A DNA stretch of 64,000 nt from the NCBI GenBank assembly GCA_013822725.1, contig PNKX01000022.1, positions 22,069-86,068 on the forward strand, written 5' to 3'. This stretch comes from Pirellula sp. (lineage in GTDB: Bacteria; Planctomycetota; Planctomycetia; Pirellulales; Lacipirellulaceae). Position 1 is the first letter of the stretch; the number at the start of each line of letters is the position of its first letter. The notes below the pieces were generated by a model that was not told the DNA's origin, did no database searches, and saw nothing but the letters and a program-made list of their open reading frames with translations. This document shows positions 1-9,252 of the stretch, piece after piece. A program made the position numbers and the translations under genes.

Positions 1-1374
1 CCAGGCGTAGTAGAGGACGTCCTCGAACCCGTCGATCACGTGCTGCGGCTTCACGCCTAAGCGTTCGGCCAGCGCTTGGCCAAAGCGGCGGGCGTCATCG
101 ACCGTTTGTTCGCCCGGCTTCGTCGGGTCGGCCAAAAGCGACTCGTCGCTCCAGATCGGCTGGCCGTCACGCCGCCAATAACAGCGGAGCGACCAACGGG
201 GCAGCGATTCGCCGGGATACCATTTGCCTTGGCCCAGGTGGAGCAACCCGCCGGGGGCGAAGCGGTGCTTCATTCGCGTCAGTAGATCGCCCGCCAGCCG
301 CCGCTTGTGCGGGCCTTGCGCCTTGGTCTTCCATTCGGCCCCTTCCATGTCGTCGATCGACACGAACGTCGGCTCGCCTCCCATCGTCAGCCGCACGTCG
401 CCGGCTGCCAAGTGGCGGTCGACCTCCTGGCCAAGGGCGTTGACCGCGAGCCATTGCTCGTCGGAGTAGGGTTTCGTGACCCGCGGATCTTCGTGGATCC
501 GCGTGATCTCCATATGAAATTTGAAGTCGCTCGCCGCCGCAGTCGCTGAGAATGAAATCGGCGCGGCGCCGACCGGGTCGGGAGTGCACGCGAGCGGGAT
601 ATGACCTTCGCCGCACATTAGTCCCGACGTCGGGTCGAGGCCAATCCAACCGGCGCCTGGCAGGAAGACTTCCGTCCAAGCATGAAGGTCGGTGAAGTCG
701 TGCTCGGCGCCGCTGGGGCCGTCGAGCGATTTTACGTCAGGCGTCAGTTGAATGAGGTATCCCGAGACGAACCGCGCCGCCAAACCCGAACGCCGCAAGA
801 TGTTCACGAGCAGCCACGCGGTGTCGCGGCACGAGCCGCTCCGCTTCTGCAGCGTCTCGTCGCACGTCTGGACGCCCGGCTCCATGCGGATCGTGTAGCT
901 GATGTCGTGCTGTAGTTGGCTGTTGAGCTCAACCAGGAAGTCGATCGTCCGGCGCTTACGGCGATCGATCTTCCGCACATACTCCGCCAGGGGCGATCCT
1001 TCCATCGCCGGCGCCACATGCAGGAAGGGCATCAAATCCTTCAGCATGTCGGGGCCGTACGCGAACGGAAATTGCGTCGCGTCGTCTTCCAAGAAGAAGT
1101 CGAACGGATTGATGACCGTCATCTCGGCGGTCAACGCGACTTCGATCGACACATGGTCCGACGGCTTCGGATGGACGATCCGCGCCTGGAAGTTGCCGTA
1201 CGGATCTTGCTGCCAGTTGAGAAAGTGCCCCGATGGCTCGATCCAGAGCGAGTACGCGGTGATCGGCGTCCGGCAATGGGGAGCGGGGCGCAGCCGGACG
1301 ATCTGGGGGCCGAACTCGACCAGTTGATCGTAACGGTATTCGGTGCGGTGATGGAGAGCGACTCGAATCGGCAT
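1..1374 (-). CDS. Transglutaminase-like cysteine protease family protein (3' end outside window)
   Basis: The frame is open from an ATG at 1374 to the window edge (458 codons, no stop), so only the N-terminal part is seen. The start MPIRVALHHRTEYRYD is typical of bacterial transglutaminase-like proteins, which begin with a beta-rich N-terminal domain. A transglutaminase core follows, with the catalytic triad visible: Cys in SGSCRDTAW, His in DLHAWTEVF and Asp in GLDPTSG. After the core the protein continues into a region resembling the DUF2126-type extension (GGEPTFVSIDD), so the full protein is probably around 1,100 residues. In many bacteria such genes sit beside circularly permuted ATP-grasp and alpha-E proteins; that side lies outside the window. 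The substrate is unknown; peptidase or amide-bond chemistry is inferred from the family. Confidence 0.9.
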   Translation of the reverse strand, partial: MPIRVALHHRTEYRYDQLVEFGPQIVRLRPAPHCRTPITAYSLWIEPSGHFLNWQQDPYGNFQARIVHPKPSDHVSIEVALTAEMTVINPFDFFLEDDATQFPFAYGPDMLKDLMPFLHVAPAMEGSPLAEYVRKIDRRKRRTIDFLVELNSQLQHDISYTIRMEPGVQTCDETLQKRSGSCRDTAWLLVNILRRSGLAARFVSGYLIQLTPDVKSLDGPSGAEHDFTDLHAWTEVFLPGAGWIGLDPTSGLMCGEGHIPLACTPDPVGAAPISFSATAAASDFKFHMEITRIHEDPRVTKPYSDEQWLAVNALGQEVDRHLAAGDVRLTMGGEPTFVSIDDMEGAEWKTKAQGPHKRRLAGDLLTRMKHRFAPGGLLHLGQGKWYPGESLPRWSLRCYWRRDGQPIWSDESLLADPTKPGEQTVDDARRFGQALAERLGVKPQHVIDGFEDVLYYAW

Positions 1375-1888
1375 GGTGGCCAGCGGGGTCGGAGGCGGCG
1401 ATGGTGGGAGTGCTGTCGACAGGTGCGGCCAGCGGGCGCCGCGATGTCCTGCCAGGGGGCCGCCTAAAGCCCGCAGTCGTTAACAGCGCGTCGTGCCTCA
1501 ATATCCTGCGCTCTGTTTTGGCTTGCGCCAATTACTACTGGCAAATTCCCTGGGAATTGAGGCCGCAATCCAGGGTTTGGGGGCTTGGTTGCAGGCATTG
1601 GCGGCGAGGCGTCGGCTCTGGCGGCGCCGCGACTGCAGCCAAACTGCGAATCGTGAGGCAGATTCTGCGTTTTCACGGTCCGAATGGAACGGGAACCCGC
1701 TCTATCTGGTTAGAGCCGCCAAACGGACCGGGAAACGGAACATCTCGGCAAGATTGCGGCTTTCGATGCGATTAATTCCATAGCAGCGGCGTCATTTCGT
1801 TGGTGGGTGAGCTTGAGGGCTTTCCTGCCGCCCTATCGACGCCGACCGGCAGCGAAAGATCGCGCCGTCAGAATAGTGGAGGGGAACC
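1375..1888. other. Divergent intergenic region
   Basis: This gap of about 510 bases separates two divergently transcribed genes and should hold both promoters. It contains one perfect palindrome, AATTCCC-T-GGGAATT at 1544-1558, which could be an operator. I see no convincing gene, tRNA or riboswitch. Confidence 0.5.
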
Positions 1889-2794
1889 ATGCTCGGACTA
1901 CGTTTGGCGCTTGGCGCCATCGCCTTGATGGCGGTGCTCACGGCCAGTATGGGCGGGCTCGCGATCATCGATTTCGAGGGGAGCGAGGAGAAGCCCACGC
2001 TCGAACTGACGCTTGGCGGCGCTGGTGCCTATTGGGAGGCTGTGGCGAATGGCGCCAGAGCAGCGGCTGCCCGGCGAGGCGTGCAGCTGAGCGTGTTGGA
2101 AGGGGTTGATCCCGCTGGCCGCGCGACAATCTCGATCGTCGGCGCCGGCGAATCCGCCAGTTGTGGCGGCGGAGAGTTGCTGTCGCCTCACCTGTTCCAT
2201 GTCGGCATGGCGAATTACTCCGCCGGACGAATCTGCGCTCACTACGCCGTCAAACACGCCGCCGTGGGGAGCAAAATCATCATGCTGGTTGACGCCGCCG
2301 CCAATTCCGCCTCGGCAGCACGCCTGCAAGGATTTCGCGATACCCTCCGGTACTACGAGGGGGATGGCCAGTCGCAGCGCTCGCGGCAACTTGAAGTCAT
2401 CGCCGGCGACCCCGCAGATCAGGAGATTTACGACTTGGCGGCGGCGCAACATGCCGACGCGGCGCTCGTCATCGACTTCACAGGCGGTTCGGAAGAAGCC
2501 TTGCAGAACGCATTTCATGGCAGCGCGCGGGGATTGCAACCGCAACTTGTGACCTTCGATCAGTCGGCAGCTTCGCTGGCGGCGATCGAAACGGGCAAAA
2601 TCGCGGCCGTGATGACTCACGATCCCTACCTGTGCGGCTACCAAGCGGTCGATCGGCTTGTCGTGTGCCATCGCGGCGATCTGTTGGGACAACCTGCAGC
2701 GGGCCGAGGCTGCATTTACGTCCCAGGGCAATTGGTGGAGCGCGGCACATTGGCGGAGTTTCGCTCGAGTTTGAAAGTCGCCGCCGCCGAATAG
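1889..2794 (+). CDS. Sugar-type periplasmic substrate-binding protein (orphan)
   Basis: The 301-residue product starts with a hydrophobic segment (about residues 3-27) that would act as signal peptide or membrane anchor; there is no lipobox cysteine. The segment TLGGAGAYWEAVANGARAAA is the usual first strand and helix of the ribose/galactose-binding (Peripla_BP_4, LacI-like) fold, and the later TFDQSAASLAAIETGKIAAV and THDPYLCGYQAVD match the ligand-binding and hinge regions of that family. The start is supported by GGAGGGG shortly before the ATG. No ABC permease or ATPase gene lies nearby, so it may be an orphan binding protein, a sensor partner, or serve a transporter elsewhere. The ligand cannot be read from the sequence. 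Confidence 0.8.
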   Translation: MLGLRLALGAIALMAVLTASMGGLAIIDFEGSEEKPTLELTLGGAGAYWEAVANGARAAAARRGVQLSVLEGVDPAGRATISIVGAGESASCGGGELLSPHLFHVGMANYSAGRICAHYAVKHAAVGSKIIMLVDAAANSASAARLQGFRDTLRYYEGDGQSQRSRQLEVIAGDPADQEIYDLAAAQHADAALVIDFTGGSEEALQNAFHGSARGLQPQLVTFDQSAASLAAIETGKIAAVMTHDPYLCGYQAVDRLVVCHRGDLLGQPAAGRGCIYVPGQLVERGTLAEFRSSLKVAAAE

Positions 2795-2943
2795 CCTTAG
2801 CCGGTGCAACGGCAGGCCGACCTCCGCCGCGTCCATGGCCCTGAAGCGGCACGACTTCGGTTGTCATTCGCGCCCCGATCGCCTACGCTGATTCATTGGA
2901 CGCGACCGTCCGAGGAATCACTCTCTTCAGCGAGGCGCCATCG

Positions 2944-3696
2944 ATGGGAAGACTGACTGTTGCCGATGCCAAACGGATGTGCACGAAACCGGAACTGGGC
3001 GTGGTGATGGGAAGCCGCCCCGACGCCATCGAGCAGCTGTCGGCCGATCAACTCAAGAAAAACGTCGCCTCGGCGCGGCGGTTACGTGACAAGTGGCGCG
3101 ATCTCTCGACCGAGCAGCGTCGCGAGACGCAACAGGCGCAGAACGCGCGGGTGACCGACAAGAACGCCCGCAGCGGCGAGAAGGCGGCGCTCTTTGCTCA
3201 CGTATTGAAGCGGTACGAGGACCAACTCAAGCAAGCCGAAGCCGTTGGCGCCGGCGGCGGGAAGACCCTTGCGAAGCCGGCGAAGAAGAAGGTGCGCATG
3301 GCGGGGCATCGGATCAAGCGAGCCGTCGTTCGTGACGAACTGAAAGACGTTCGCAGCGAACTGAATGCCGCGAGCAAGGCGAAAGTAAAAAAGAAAAAGG
3401 CCGCAAAAAAGAAGGCCGCGACTCCGGCATCCTCCGCGCCAAAAAAGAAGGTGGCGAAGAAAAAAGTCGCTGCCAAGAAAGTGGCCAAGAAAAAGGTCGC
3501 GAAGAAAGCCGCCAAGAAAAAGCCCGCCTTTGGCGTCGGCTCGCTCGGATTAGTGACCGCCGAACCGGCGCGGCAACTCTCCGCCGAGACGGCGGCGAAG
3601 AAGAACCGATTGAAAGCCAGCGGCAAGACTTCGCGCGTCCAGGCGCATGTCCAAGCCCGCGGCGGTCGCAAGCAAGCGAAACGCGACTCGCGCTAA
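2944..3696 (+). CDS. Lysine-rich histone H1-like basic protein
   Basis: The 250-residue product has an N-terminal half that is probably helical and charged (residues 1-140; LSADQLKKNVASARRLRDKW), a lysine/alanine tail at about residues 148-200 made of KKKVAKKKVAAKK-type repeats, and a basic C-terminus. Such tails resemble eukaryotic histone H1 and bacterial Hc1 or AlgP-like proteins and bind DNA or RNA non-specifically. A nucleoid role is inferred. The ATG at 2944 is preferred over a TTG at 2896 because of the initiator codon. The gene is followed by a GTTCCCACGCTCCGCG palindrome (family D). Confidence 0.7.
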   Translation: MGRLTVADAKRMCTKPELGVVMGSRPDAIEQLSADQLKKNVASARRLRDKWRDLSTEQRRETQQAQNARVTDKNARSGEKAALFAHVLKRYEDQLKQAEAVGAGGGKTLAKPAKKKVRMAGHRIKRAVVRDELKDVRSELNAASKAKVKKKKAAKKKAATPASSAPKKKVAKKKVAAKKVAKKKVAKKAAKKKPAFGVGSLGLVTAEPARQLSAETAAKKNRLKASGKTSRVQAHVQARGGRKQAKRDSR

Positions 3697-3750
3697 CCTC
3701 GTTCCCACGCTCCGCGTGGGAACGCTCCTATCGACGCTCCGCGTCGCGAG
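3697..3750. repeat. Family D palindromic repeat (copy 1)
   Basis: CGTTCCCACGC-TCC-GCGTGGGAACG forms a near-perfect hairpin and is followed by a weaker second hairpin (CGACGCTCCGCGTCG). Related sequences lie at 57767-57898 and 63711-63840. The repeat sits directly after a stop codon. Confidence 0.85.
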
Positions 3751-3782
3751 CCCTTCAACGAGCAAACTCGCGATTCAATCAT

Positions 3783-3822
3783 AAAAACCCCGGCGAAGTC
3801 ACGCGACTCCGCCGGGGTTTTT
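3783..3822. terminator. Bidirectional rho-independent terminator between convergent genes
   Basis: AAAAACCCCGGCG(A/G)AGTC forms a long stem with GACTCCGCCGGGGTTTTT. The A-tract on one side and T-tract on the other let it end both the basic-protein gene and icd, which converge here. Confidence 0.9.
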
Positions 3823-3857
3823 CATTGACGATGAACTGAAGCCAGAAGCACGCGCCA

Positions 3858-5090
3858 CTACATGTGCTTCACAACAGCGTGGCCGAACTCGCTGCACTTC
3901 ACCAGCTTGGCGCCATCCATCAGCCGTTCGAAGTCGTAAGTCACGGTCTTCGCGGCGATCGCGCCGTTGAGCCCCTTGATGATCAGGTCGGCCGCTTCGG
4001 TCCAACCGAGGTAGCGGAACATCATCTCGCCCGAGAGGATGACGCTGCCGGGGTTCACCTTGTCCTGGTCGGCGTACTTCGGCGCGGTGCCGTGGGTCGC
4101 CTCGAAGATCGCGTGGCCGGTCATGTAGTTGATGTTGCCGCCAGGGGCGATGCCGATGCCGCCGACGCAGGCCGCGAGGGCGTCGCTGATGTAATCGCCG
4201 TTCAGGTTGAGCGTGGCGATGACGTCGTAGTCAGCCGGGCGGGTGAGGATCTGCTGGAGCATCGCGTCGGCGATGACGTCCTTGATCACGATTTCCTTAC
4301 TGGTCTTCGGCGACTTGAGGGTGCACCACGGGCCGCCGTCGAGCGGCGTAGCGCCGAATTCCTTCTTGGCGACCTCGTAACCCCAGTCGCGGAAGGCCCC
4401 TTCGGTGAACTTCATGATGTTCCCCTTGTGGACCAGCGTGACGCTGCGGCGGTCGTTGTCGATCGCGTATTGGATCGCCGCTCGCACGAGCCGCGCGGTT
4501 CCTTCCTGGCTCACCGGCTTGATGCCGATGCCGACAGTCTCCGGGAAACGCACTTTCTTCCAGGGGCCGGGGAAGGCCTCGCTGAACAGCTTCTTGAACT
4601 TGTCGCAGTCGGCCGAGCCATGTTCGAACTCGATGCCGGCGTAAATGTCTTCCGTGTTTTCGCGGAAGATAATCATGTCGGTCAGTTCGGGCTGCTTCAC
4701 AGGGGTCGGGACGCCCGTGAAGTATTGGACCGGCCGCAGACAGACGTAGAGGTCGAGGATCTGGCGGAGGGCGACGTTAAGCGAGCGGATGCCGCCGCCG
4801 ACGGGGGTGGTCAGCGGGCCCTTGATGCCGACCAACAGGCTGCGGAAGGCGTCGAGGGTTTCATCGGGGAGCCAGTTGCCGGTTTGGTTGAAGGCTTTCT
4901 CGCCGGCGAGAACTTCCTTCCACTCGATCTTCTTCTTGCCGCCGTAGGCTTTTTCGACCGCGGCGTCGAACACGACCTGGCTGGCCCGCCAAATATCGGG
5001 GCCCGTGCCGTCGCCCTCGATGAAAGGGATGATCGGCGCGTCGGGGACTTGCAGACGGCCGTTTTGCATCGTGATCGGTTGAGCGGACAT
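3858..5090 (-). CDS. icd: NADP-dependent isocitrate dehydrogenase
   Basis: This enzyme oxidatively decarboxylates isocitrate to 2-oxoglutarate in the TCA cycle, in the cytoplasm. The 410-residue length and sequence match the E. coli-type homodimeric enzyme. Visible motifs are the start of the dehydrogenase fold ([15 protein letters not shown]), the substrate loop with the serine that is phosphorylated in E. coli ([13 protein letters not shown], Ser about 103), [19 protein letters not shown], the metal-binding aspartates in [14 protein letters not shown], and the coenzyme motif [17 protein letters not shown]. An aceK-type kinase gene is not seen nearby. The gene is monocistronic, ends at a strong terminator and has a long upstream gap. 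The assignment is very secure. Confidence 0.97.
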   Translation of the reverse strand: MSAQPITMQNGRLQVPDAPIIPFIEGDGTGPDIWRASQVVFDAAVEKAYGGKKKIEWKEVLAGEKAFNQTGNWLPDETLDAFRSLLVGIKGPLTTPVGGGIRSLNVALRQILDLYVCLRPVQYFTGVPTPVKQPELTDMIIFRENTEDIYAGIEFEHGSADCDKFKKLFSEAFPGPWKKVRFPETVGIGIKPVSQEGTARLVRAAIQYAIDNDRRSVTLVHKGNIMKFTEGAFRDWGYEVAKKEFGATPLDGGPWCTLKSPKTSKEIVIKDVIADAMLQQILTRPADYDVIATLNLNGDYISDALAACVGGIGIAPGGNINYMTGHAIFEATHGTAPKYADQDKVNPGSVILSGEMMFRYLGWTEAADLIIKGLNGAIAAKTVTYDFERLMDGAKLVKCSEFGHAVVKHM

Positions 5091-5671
5091 CGGGCGGCTC
5101 CTGGCAGACGTTGTATCAGTGAGTGAATTCGGGAATTGTTCGGGAAACTCGCGATTCTCAACCGATTGGCGAGCAGGGTCAATGGGGGAGGGGGCTTGGA
5201 GCCTGGCAGCGGAAGGGGGCGGGAACCTTTTGCCGCGAACGACATTGTGAAGAAGTCATCATCGCTTGTCGCAAAAGGCTCCCGACCCCGTTAGTTCGAG
5301 AATCTGCGAGGCGCCCATGTCGGCCATGTTGGCCATGTCGGCCACCTGATTTTCTTGGCCGCCTCGGGACAAAACGTGACGAAACGCCCTACAGCGCACG
5401 GCGGTTCTAGCCCGCCGACGGACCAGCGTCGGCCTCGTGACAGGATCAAGTGAATTATCAAAGAACGTAATGTGATTATCTGTACACTAGCAGGTTGGGT
5501 GGCCAATTTCAAGCAAGCGGCTGGGAGTTTGACGCGTTTGGATGGCGCCGAGACTCGTCTGCGAATTGTGGCCGCCGCATCCCCCCTCTATACTCGCATT
5601 AGTGGCCCAGCCAATTCCGGCGGCCCTCTGATCCAGGCGCCTACCTTTCTGTACGGAGCTAGTTTTCACCC
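5091..5671. other. Divergent intergenic region
   Basis: This 581-base region should contain the promoters of icd and of the downstream TIM-barrel gene. It includes a short imperfect tandem stretch of (A/T)TGTCGGCC-like units at about 5317-5347. No gene is supported. Confidence 0.5.
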
Positions 5672-6601
5672 ATGACCGAGTCATTGCGCACCGTTGATCG
5701 TCGTTGGTTTCTTCGCACCGGGGCGGCGGCAGCCGGGGCTGGTTTGGCCTTGGGCCAAGGCCTGAGCAGCGTGCTGGCCGCCGACGCCAAGGCCCCCCTG
5801 TTCAAGATTTCGCTGGCTGAATGGTCGGTCCACAAGGCGATGCAATCTGGCAAGATGGAGAATCTGGAGTTTCCGGCATTCACCAAAGCGTGCGGCATCG
5901 ACGCGGTGGAATACGTCAACCAGTTCTTCAAGGACAAAGCCCGTGACGAGAAATACCTGACCGAACTGAAGAAGCGCTGCTCGGACGAGGGGGTCACCAG
6001 CGTCCTGATCATGGTCGACGGCGAAGGGAACCTCGGCGACCCCGTCGACGCCAAGCGAAAGCAGGCGGTGGAAAACCACCATCAGTGGGTCGAGGCGGCC
6101 AAGTTCTTGGGGTGCCACTCGGTCAGAGTGAATGCACATTCCGAGGGTACGTACGAAGAGCAAGCTAAGCTAGCAGCCGACGGACTGCATCAGCTTTCTG
6201 AATACGCCGCCCCCCACGACATCAACGTCATTGTCGAAAACCATGGCGGTTTGTCGTCGAACGGCGAGTGGCTCGCCGGGGTGATGAAGGCGGTCAATCT
6301 GCGGAATTGCGGGACTCTCCCCGACTTCGGCAACTTCCACGACTACGACCGGTATAAGGGGTGTGCGGAACTGATGCCGTTCGCCAAGGGGGTGAGTGCG
6401 AAGAGCCACGAATTCAACGCCGCTGGCGACGAAGTCCGGACCGACTACGTCAAGATGATGAAGATCGTCCTCGACGCCGGCTACCACGGCTATGTCGGCA
6501 TCGAATGGGAAGGCGACACGCCGGAGGATGAGCGCGAAGGGATCATCCTCACGAAGAACTTGCTGGTGAAGGTTCGCGACAAGTTCGCAGCTGACGCCTA
6601 G
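5672..6601 (+). CDS. Tat-exported sugar phosphate isomerase/epimerase-like TIM-barrel protein
   Basis: The N-terminus carries a twin-arginine signal ([20 protein letters not shown], residues about 9-30, followed by an Ala-rich cleavage region), so the enzyme is probably exported folded. The mature part is an AP-endonuclease 2-type TIM barrel (xylose isomerase-like), with conserved acidic and histidine residues in [23 protein letters not shown] and GIEWEGD that would bind a divalent metal. Planctomycetes carry many such proteins near sugar-degrading genes. The gene stands alone here, so the substrate is unknown. A terminator follows at 6725. Confidence 0.88.
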   Translation: MTESLRTVDRRWFLRTGAAAAGAGLALGQGLSSVLAADAKAPLFKISLAEWSVHKAMQSGKMENLEFPAFTKACGIDAVEYVNQFFKDKARDEKYLTELKKRCSDEGVTSVLIMVDGEGNLGDPVDAKRKQAVENHHQWVEAAKFLGCHSVRVNAHSEGTYEEQAKLAADGLHQLSEYAAPHDINVIVENHGGLSSNGEWLAGVMKAVNLRNCGTLPDFGNFHDYDRYKGCAELMPFAKGVSAKSHEFNAAGDEVRTDYVKMMKIVLDAGYHGYVGIEWEGDTPEDEREGIILTKNLLVKVRDKFAADA

Positions 6602-6724
6602 TTGCTAGCGATGCTAGCTGCCAAATCGGCAGTGGCTCGCCGGTGATGAATCATCTAGGTGAGATCACGACTCGTCTGGTCGACCCAGGTGTCCAGCGCT
6701 TGAGAAAAATTGAAAAATTCTTCG

Positions 6725-6750
6725 GAGGCGGCCCTCGGGCCGCCTCTTTT
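6725..6750 (+). terminator. Rho-independent terminator
   Basis: GAGGCGGCCC pairs with GGGCCGCCTC and is followed by TTTT. It ends the TIM-barrel gene. Confidence 0.9.
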
Positions 6751-6811
6751 CGTTGATAGCAAAGGAGTTGCGTCGAGTGCTAGCACACTATCTTGCGATG
6801 GCACGCCAGCG

Positions 6812-6836
6812 GACATTTCGCCCAATGGGAAATGTC
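6812..6836. promoter_or_regulatory. Inverted repeat upstream of the RHH gene
   Basis: GACATTTC at 6812-6819 is perfectly inverted as GAAATGTC at 6829-6836 with a 9-base spacer. It lies about 210 bases before the ribbon-helix-helix gene and may be an operator or a leader hairpin. No T-tract follows, so it is not a terminator. Confidence 0.35.
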
Positions 6837-7047
6837 GCCCTGCCTAGAAATCGGGCAGTGGGATCGTGCGTCGATCTTCAGCACGGCCTGCCGCGGAATA
6901 GGCACGCTAGCAGAATCGACGTAAGTGCAAGCAGTGCAAGGACCTCTGCGGATTGCTTGACCAGGGGTGAAGATGAGGGCACGCGAAGGTCACCCCGGGG
7001 CCTTCGATTCGCCCATCCCTAAAGCTGTTCGGAAGGAGACGTCAGCC

Positions 7048-7635
7048 GTGCTTACCCAAACTACGGAAAAGTATCAGGAAGTCCTAGAGTTCGCAGAAAC
7101 CCGCTATCGCCAAAACCCCGATTGGGTCACCTTCTTTCGTGAAGTCCTCGGCGTCGACGGCGCCGCTCGCAAGACCTTCCCGACCTTCGACGAGCTGACC
7201 TCGTTCGAGCAAAGCGACGAGTTCGACAAGATCCAAAAGCTGCTCGTAAAGCTGCGCGAGAAGCGCCCCTCGGCAGACACCGAAAGCGAGCCGACCCGCG
7301 TCATCACCGTTCGCCTGCCGAAGAGCATGCACGAGTCGCTGCGGACGGAAGCGCACGACTTGCGGACCAGCATGAACAAGCTTTGCATCTCGAAGCTGTT
7401 GCAGGTCATCGGCGAAGAGATGATTCCGAACGAACGTGCCAGCGGCGGTTCCTCGACTCCCAGCAGCACGCCGTCGCTCGGCTCGTCGACCAACCATAGC
7501 TCGTCGCATTCGACGCCGTTGGGCCTGCGCCCCCACCAGCCGCAAACGGCCGGAGTGAGTTCACCTTATGGCCAACAGCTGCAGCCGACCTCGCAAGGTC
7601 TGCCGCCGTTCAAGCCGTCGCAGCCTCGGTTCTAA
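7048..7635 (+). CDS. Ribbon-helix-helix DNA-binding protein with disordered tail
   Basis: The GTG at 7048 is chosen because GGAAGGAG precedes it by seven bases; an earlier in-frame ATG at 6967 has no such site. The 195-residue product has an acidic helical N-terminal region (residues 1-75), then RVITVRLPKSMHESLRTEAHDLRTSMNKLCISKL (about residues 85-120), a strand followed by two helices, the pattern of Arc/MetJ/HicB-type domains. The last 70 residues are a Ser/Thr/Pro/Gln-rich disordered tail. No toxin gene is adjacent, so it is more likely a stand-alone regulator than an antitoxin. Targets are unknown. Confidence 0.75.
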   Translation: MLTQTTEKYQEVLEFAETRYRQNPDWVTFFREVLGVDGAARKTFPTFDELTSFEQSDEFDKIQKLLVKLREKRPSADTESEPTRVITVRLPKSMHESLRTEAHDLRTSMNKLCISKLLQVIGEEMIPNERASGGSSTPSSTPSLGSSTNHSSSHSTPLGLRPHQPQTAGVSSPYGQQLQPTSQGLPPFKPSQPRF

Positions 7636-7667
7636 GCGGGTGCTAGCACGAGCTGCGTTGTGATTTG

Positions 7668-7699
7668 AAAGGAGCCGTCCCATTGGGACGGCTCCTTTT
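7668..7699 (+). terminator. Rho-independent terminator
   Basis: AAAGGAGCCGTCCC pairs with GGGACGGCTCCTTTT around a 4-base loop, directly after the RHH gene. Confidence 0.92.
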
Positions 7700-7881
7700 G
7701 TTTTGGAGGCTTGGGCGCGTGATCGGGGTGGGAAGTCTTGCGGTACGCTGGACTGGTCGCTTAAGCGACCAGTCCGAACCCGCGTTGGGGATTGCGTTGA
7801 GAGGCTCCGCGATCTGGTATAACAGCGGCTAATTGGCGCGGTGATCGTCGTCAGAACCCTAATCGCTATTCGCAGGTCACT

Positions 7882-9252
7882 ATGAAACCGTTCGTGATCT
7901 CGCTCTTGGTACTGTTCATCGGCTTTGCCGCGATCCACGCTCAGGCCGCCGATATCGCTGGCGGCGCTCGGGTCGATGATGCACTAGCCAAAGGCGACTG
8001 GCCCCAGTTTCGCGGTCCCGGCGGGCAGGGCGACGTCGGCAACGTGGCGCTGCCGCTCAAGTGGAGCGAGTCGGAGGGGATCAAGTGGAAGACGGAGCTC
8101 CCGGGACGGGGCTGGTCGTCGCCGGTGATTGCCGACGGCAAGATTTGGCTTACGGCGGCGGTCGAAATTCCGCCGAGCGCCACTGAGCAGGAGGAGATTC
8201 GCAAGAGGCTCGCTGGCAACCCGAACGCCGATCAAATGAATGCCGCCGGTTCGATCGACCTGCTGGCTTTGGAAGTCGACTTGGCAACCGGCAAGCTGCT
8301 GCAAACCGTCAAGCTCTTCACCGTCGACGAGCCGCCGCCGATTCATAGCCTCAATAGTTATTCCTCGCCGACCCCCGTTCTCGTTGCCGGCCGATTGATT
8401 TGCCATTTCGGCACGTTCGGCGTCGCGTGCGTAGACGTGGCGACGGGCGACGTCGTCTGGCGGCGACAACTGGAGATCGATCACATCGTCGGGCCCGGGA
8501 GTTCGCCCGTCGTCGCGGGGGACGTGGTGCTGCTCACTTGCGACGGCGCGGACAAGCAATTCATCGCCGCACTCGACGTGAAAACGGGCGAACCGCGGTG
8601 GCAAGTCGATCGCCCCCCGATCCGCGAAGAGAACCCGGACATGCGGAAGTCGTTCGCGACGCCGCTTCTATTCGAGCATGCCGGCCGGCTGCAGGCCGTG
8701 ATTCCCGGAGCGCAGTGGTTCATCGCCTACGATCCGGCTACCGGCGACGAAATCTGGCGCGTCGACCATGGCAAAGGCTTTTCGAACGTCCCTTGCCCAG
8801 TGTTCGACGGCGAGCGAGTCTACCTCTGCACCGGCTTCGGCAAGCCGCAGCTGTGGGCGGTGCGGGCCGACGGTACGGGCGACGTCAGCGAGACGCATGT
8901 CGACTGGCGACAGAAGCAGCAGATTCCCGCGATGTCGTCGCCGGTGGTGAGCAACGGCCGGATCTACGTCATCAGCGACGGCGGCGTGGCGAGTTGCTTC
9001 GACACCACCAACGGCGAGATGATCTGGCGCGAGCGAATTCCGGGGAAGTATTCCGCTTCGCCGCTGCTGGCCGACGGTCGGATCTACTTCTGCAGCCAGG
9101 AGGGACGCACCACCGTGGTCGCCGACGCGGCGGAGTACCAGGAGCTCGCAGCGAACCAGCTCGACGGAATGCACATGGCGTCGCCGGCGGTGTCGGGCGA
9201 CGACCTGATTCTGCGGACTGATTCGCACCTCTATCGGATCGGCGCGGAGTGA
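7882..9252 (+). CDS. PQQ-like (BamB-like) beta-propeller protein, secreted
   Basis: A clear signal peptide (residues 1-23, MKPFVISLLVLFIGFAAIHA) precedes the segment WPQFRGPGGQGD, which opens many planctomycete PQQ-like propellers. Repeats of the type ALDVKTGEPRWQVD, AYDPATGDEIWRVD and CFDTTNGEMIWRERI are blades of an eight-bladed PQQ/quinoprotein-like fold. The residues needed to hold a PQQ cofactor and calcium are not evident, so a structural or binding role, or an ill-defined enzymatic one, is more likely than alcohol dehydrogenase activity. The 456-residue length is usual for the group. No partner genes are adjacent. Confidence 0.88.
   Translation: MKPFVISLLVLFIGFAAIHAQAADIAGGARVDDALAKGDWPQFRGPGGQGDVGNVALPLKWSESEGIKWKTELPGRGWSSPVIADGKIWLTAAVEIPPSATEQEEIRKRLAGNPNADQMNAAGSIDLLALEVDLATGKLLQTVKLFTVDEPPPIHSLNSYSSPTPVLVAGRLICHFGTFGVACVDVATGDVVWRRQLEIDHIVGPGSSPVVAGDVVLLTCDGADKQFIAALDVKTGEPRWQVDRPPIREENPDMRKSFATPLLFEHAGRLQAVIPGAQWFIAYDPATGDEIWRVDHGKGFSNVPCPVFDGERVYLCTGFGKPQLWAVRADGTGDVSETHVDWRQKQQIPAMSSPVVSNGRIYVISDGGVASCFDTTNGEMIWRERIPGKYSASPLLADGRIYFCSQEGRTTVVADAAEYQELAANQLDGMHMASPAVSGDDLILRTDSHLYRIGAE

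Larger units (their letters stand above)
6602..7047. other. Intergenic region before the RHH gene
   Basis: This gap holds the terminator at 6725-6750 and a hairpin at 6812-6836. The remaining sequence carries scattered GCTAGC motifs. No gene is supported. Confidence 0.5.

Noticed and set aside
1544..1558. Palindrome AATTCCC-T-GGGAATT as a named regulator site
   Set aside because: It does not match a consensus I can name, and the neighbouring genes give no clue; kept only as a note in the gap entry.
3864..5126. Long plus-strand open frame opposite icd
   Set aside because: It is low-complexity Asp/Val/Arg-rich sequence produced by high GC on the reverse of a clear icd gene.
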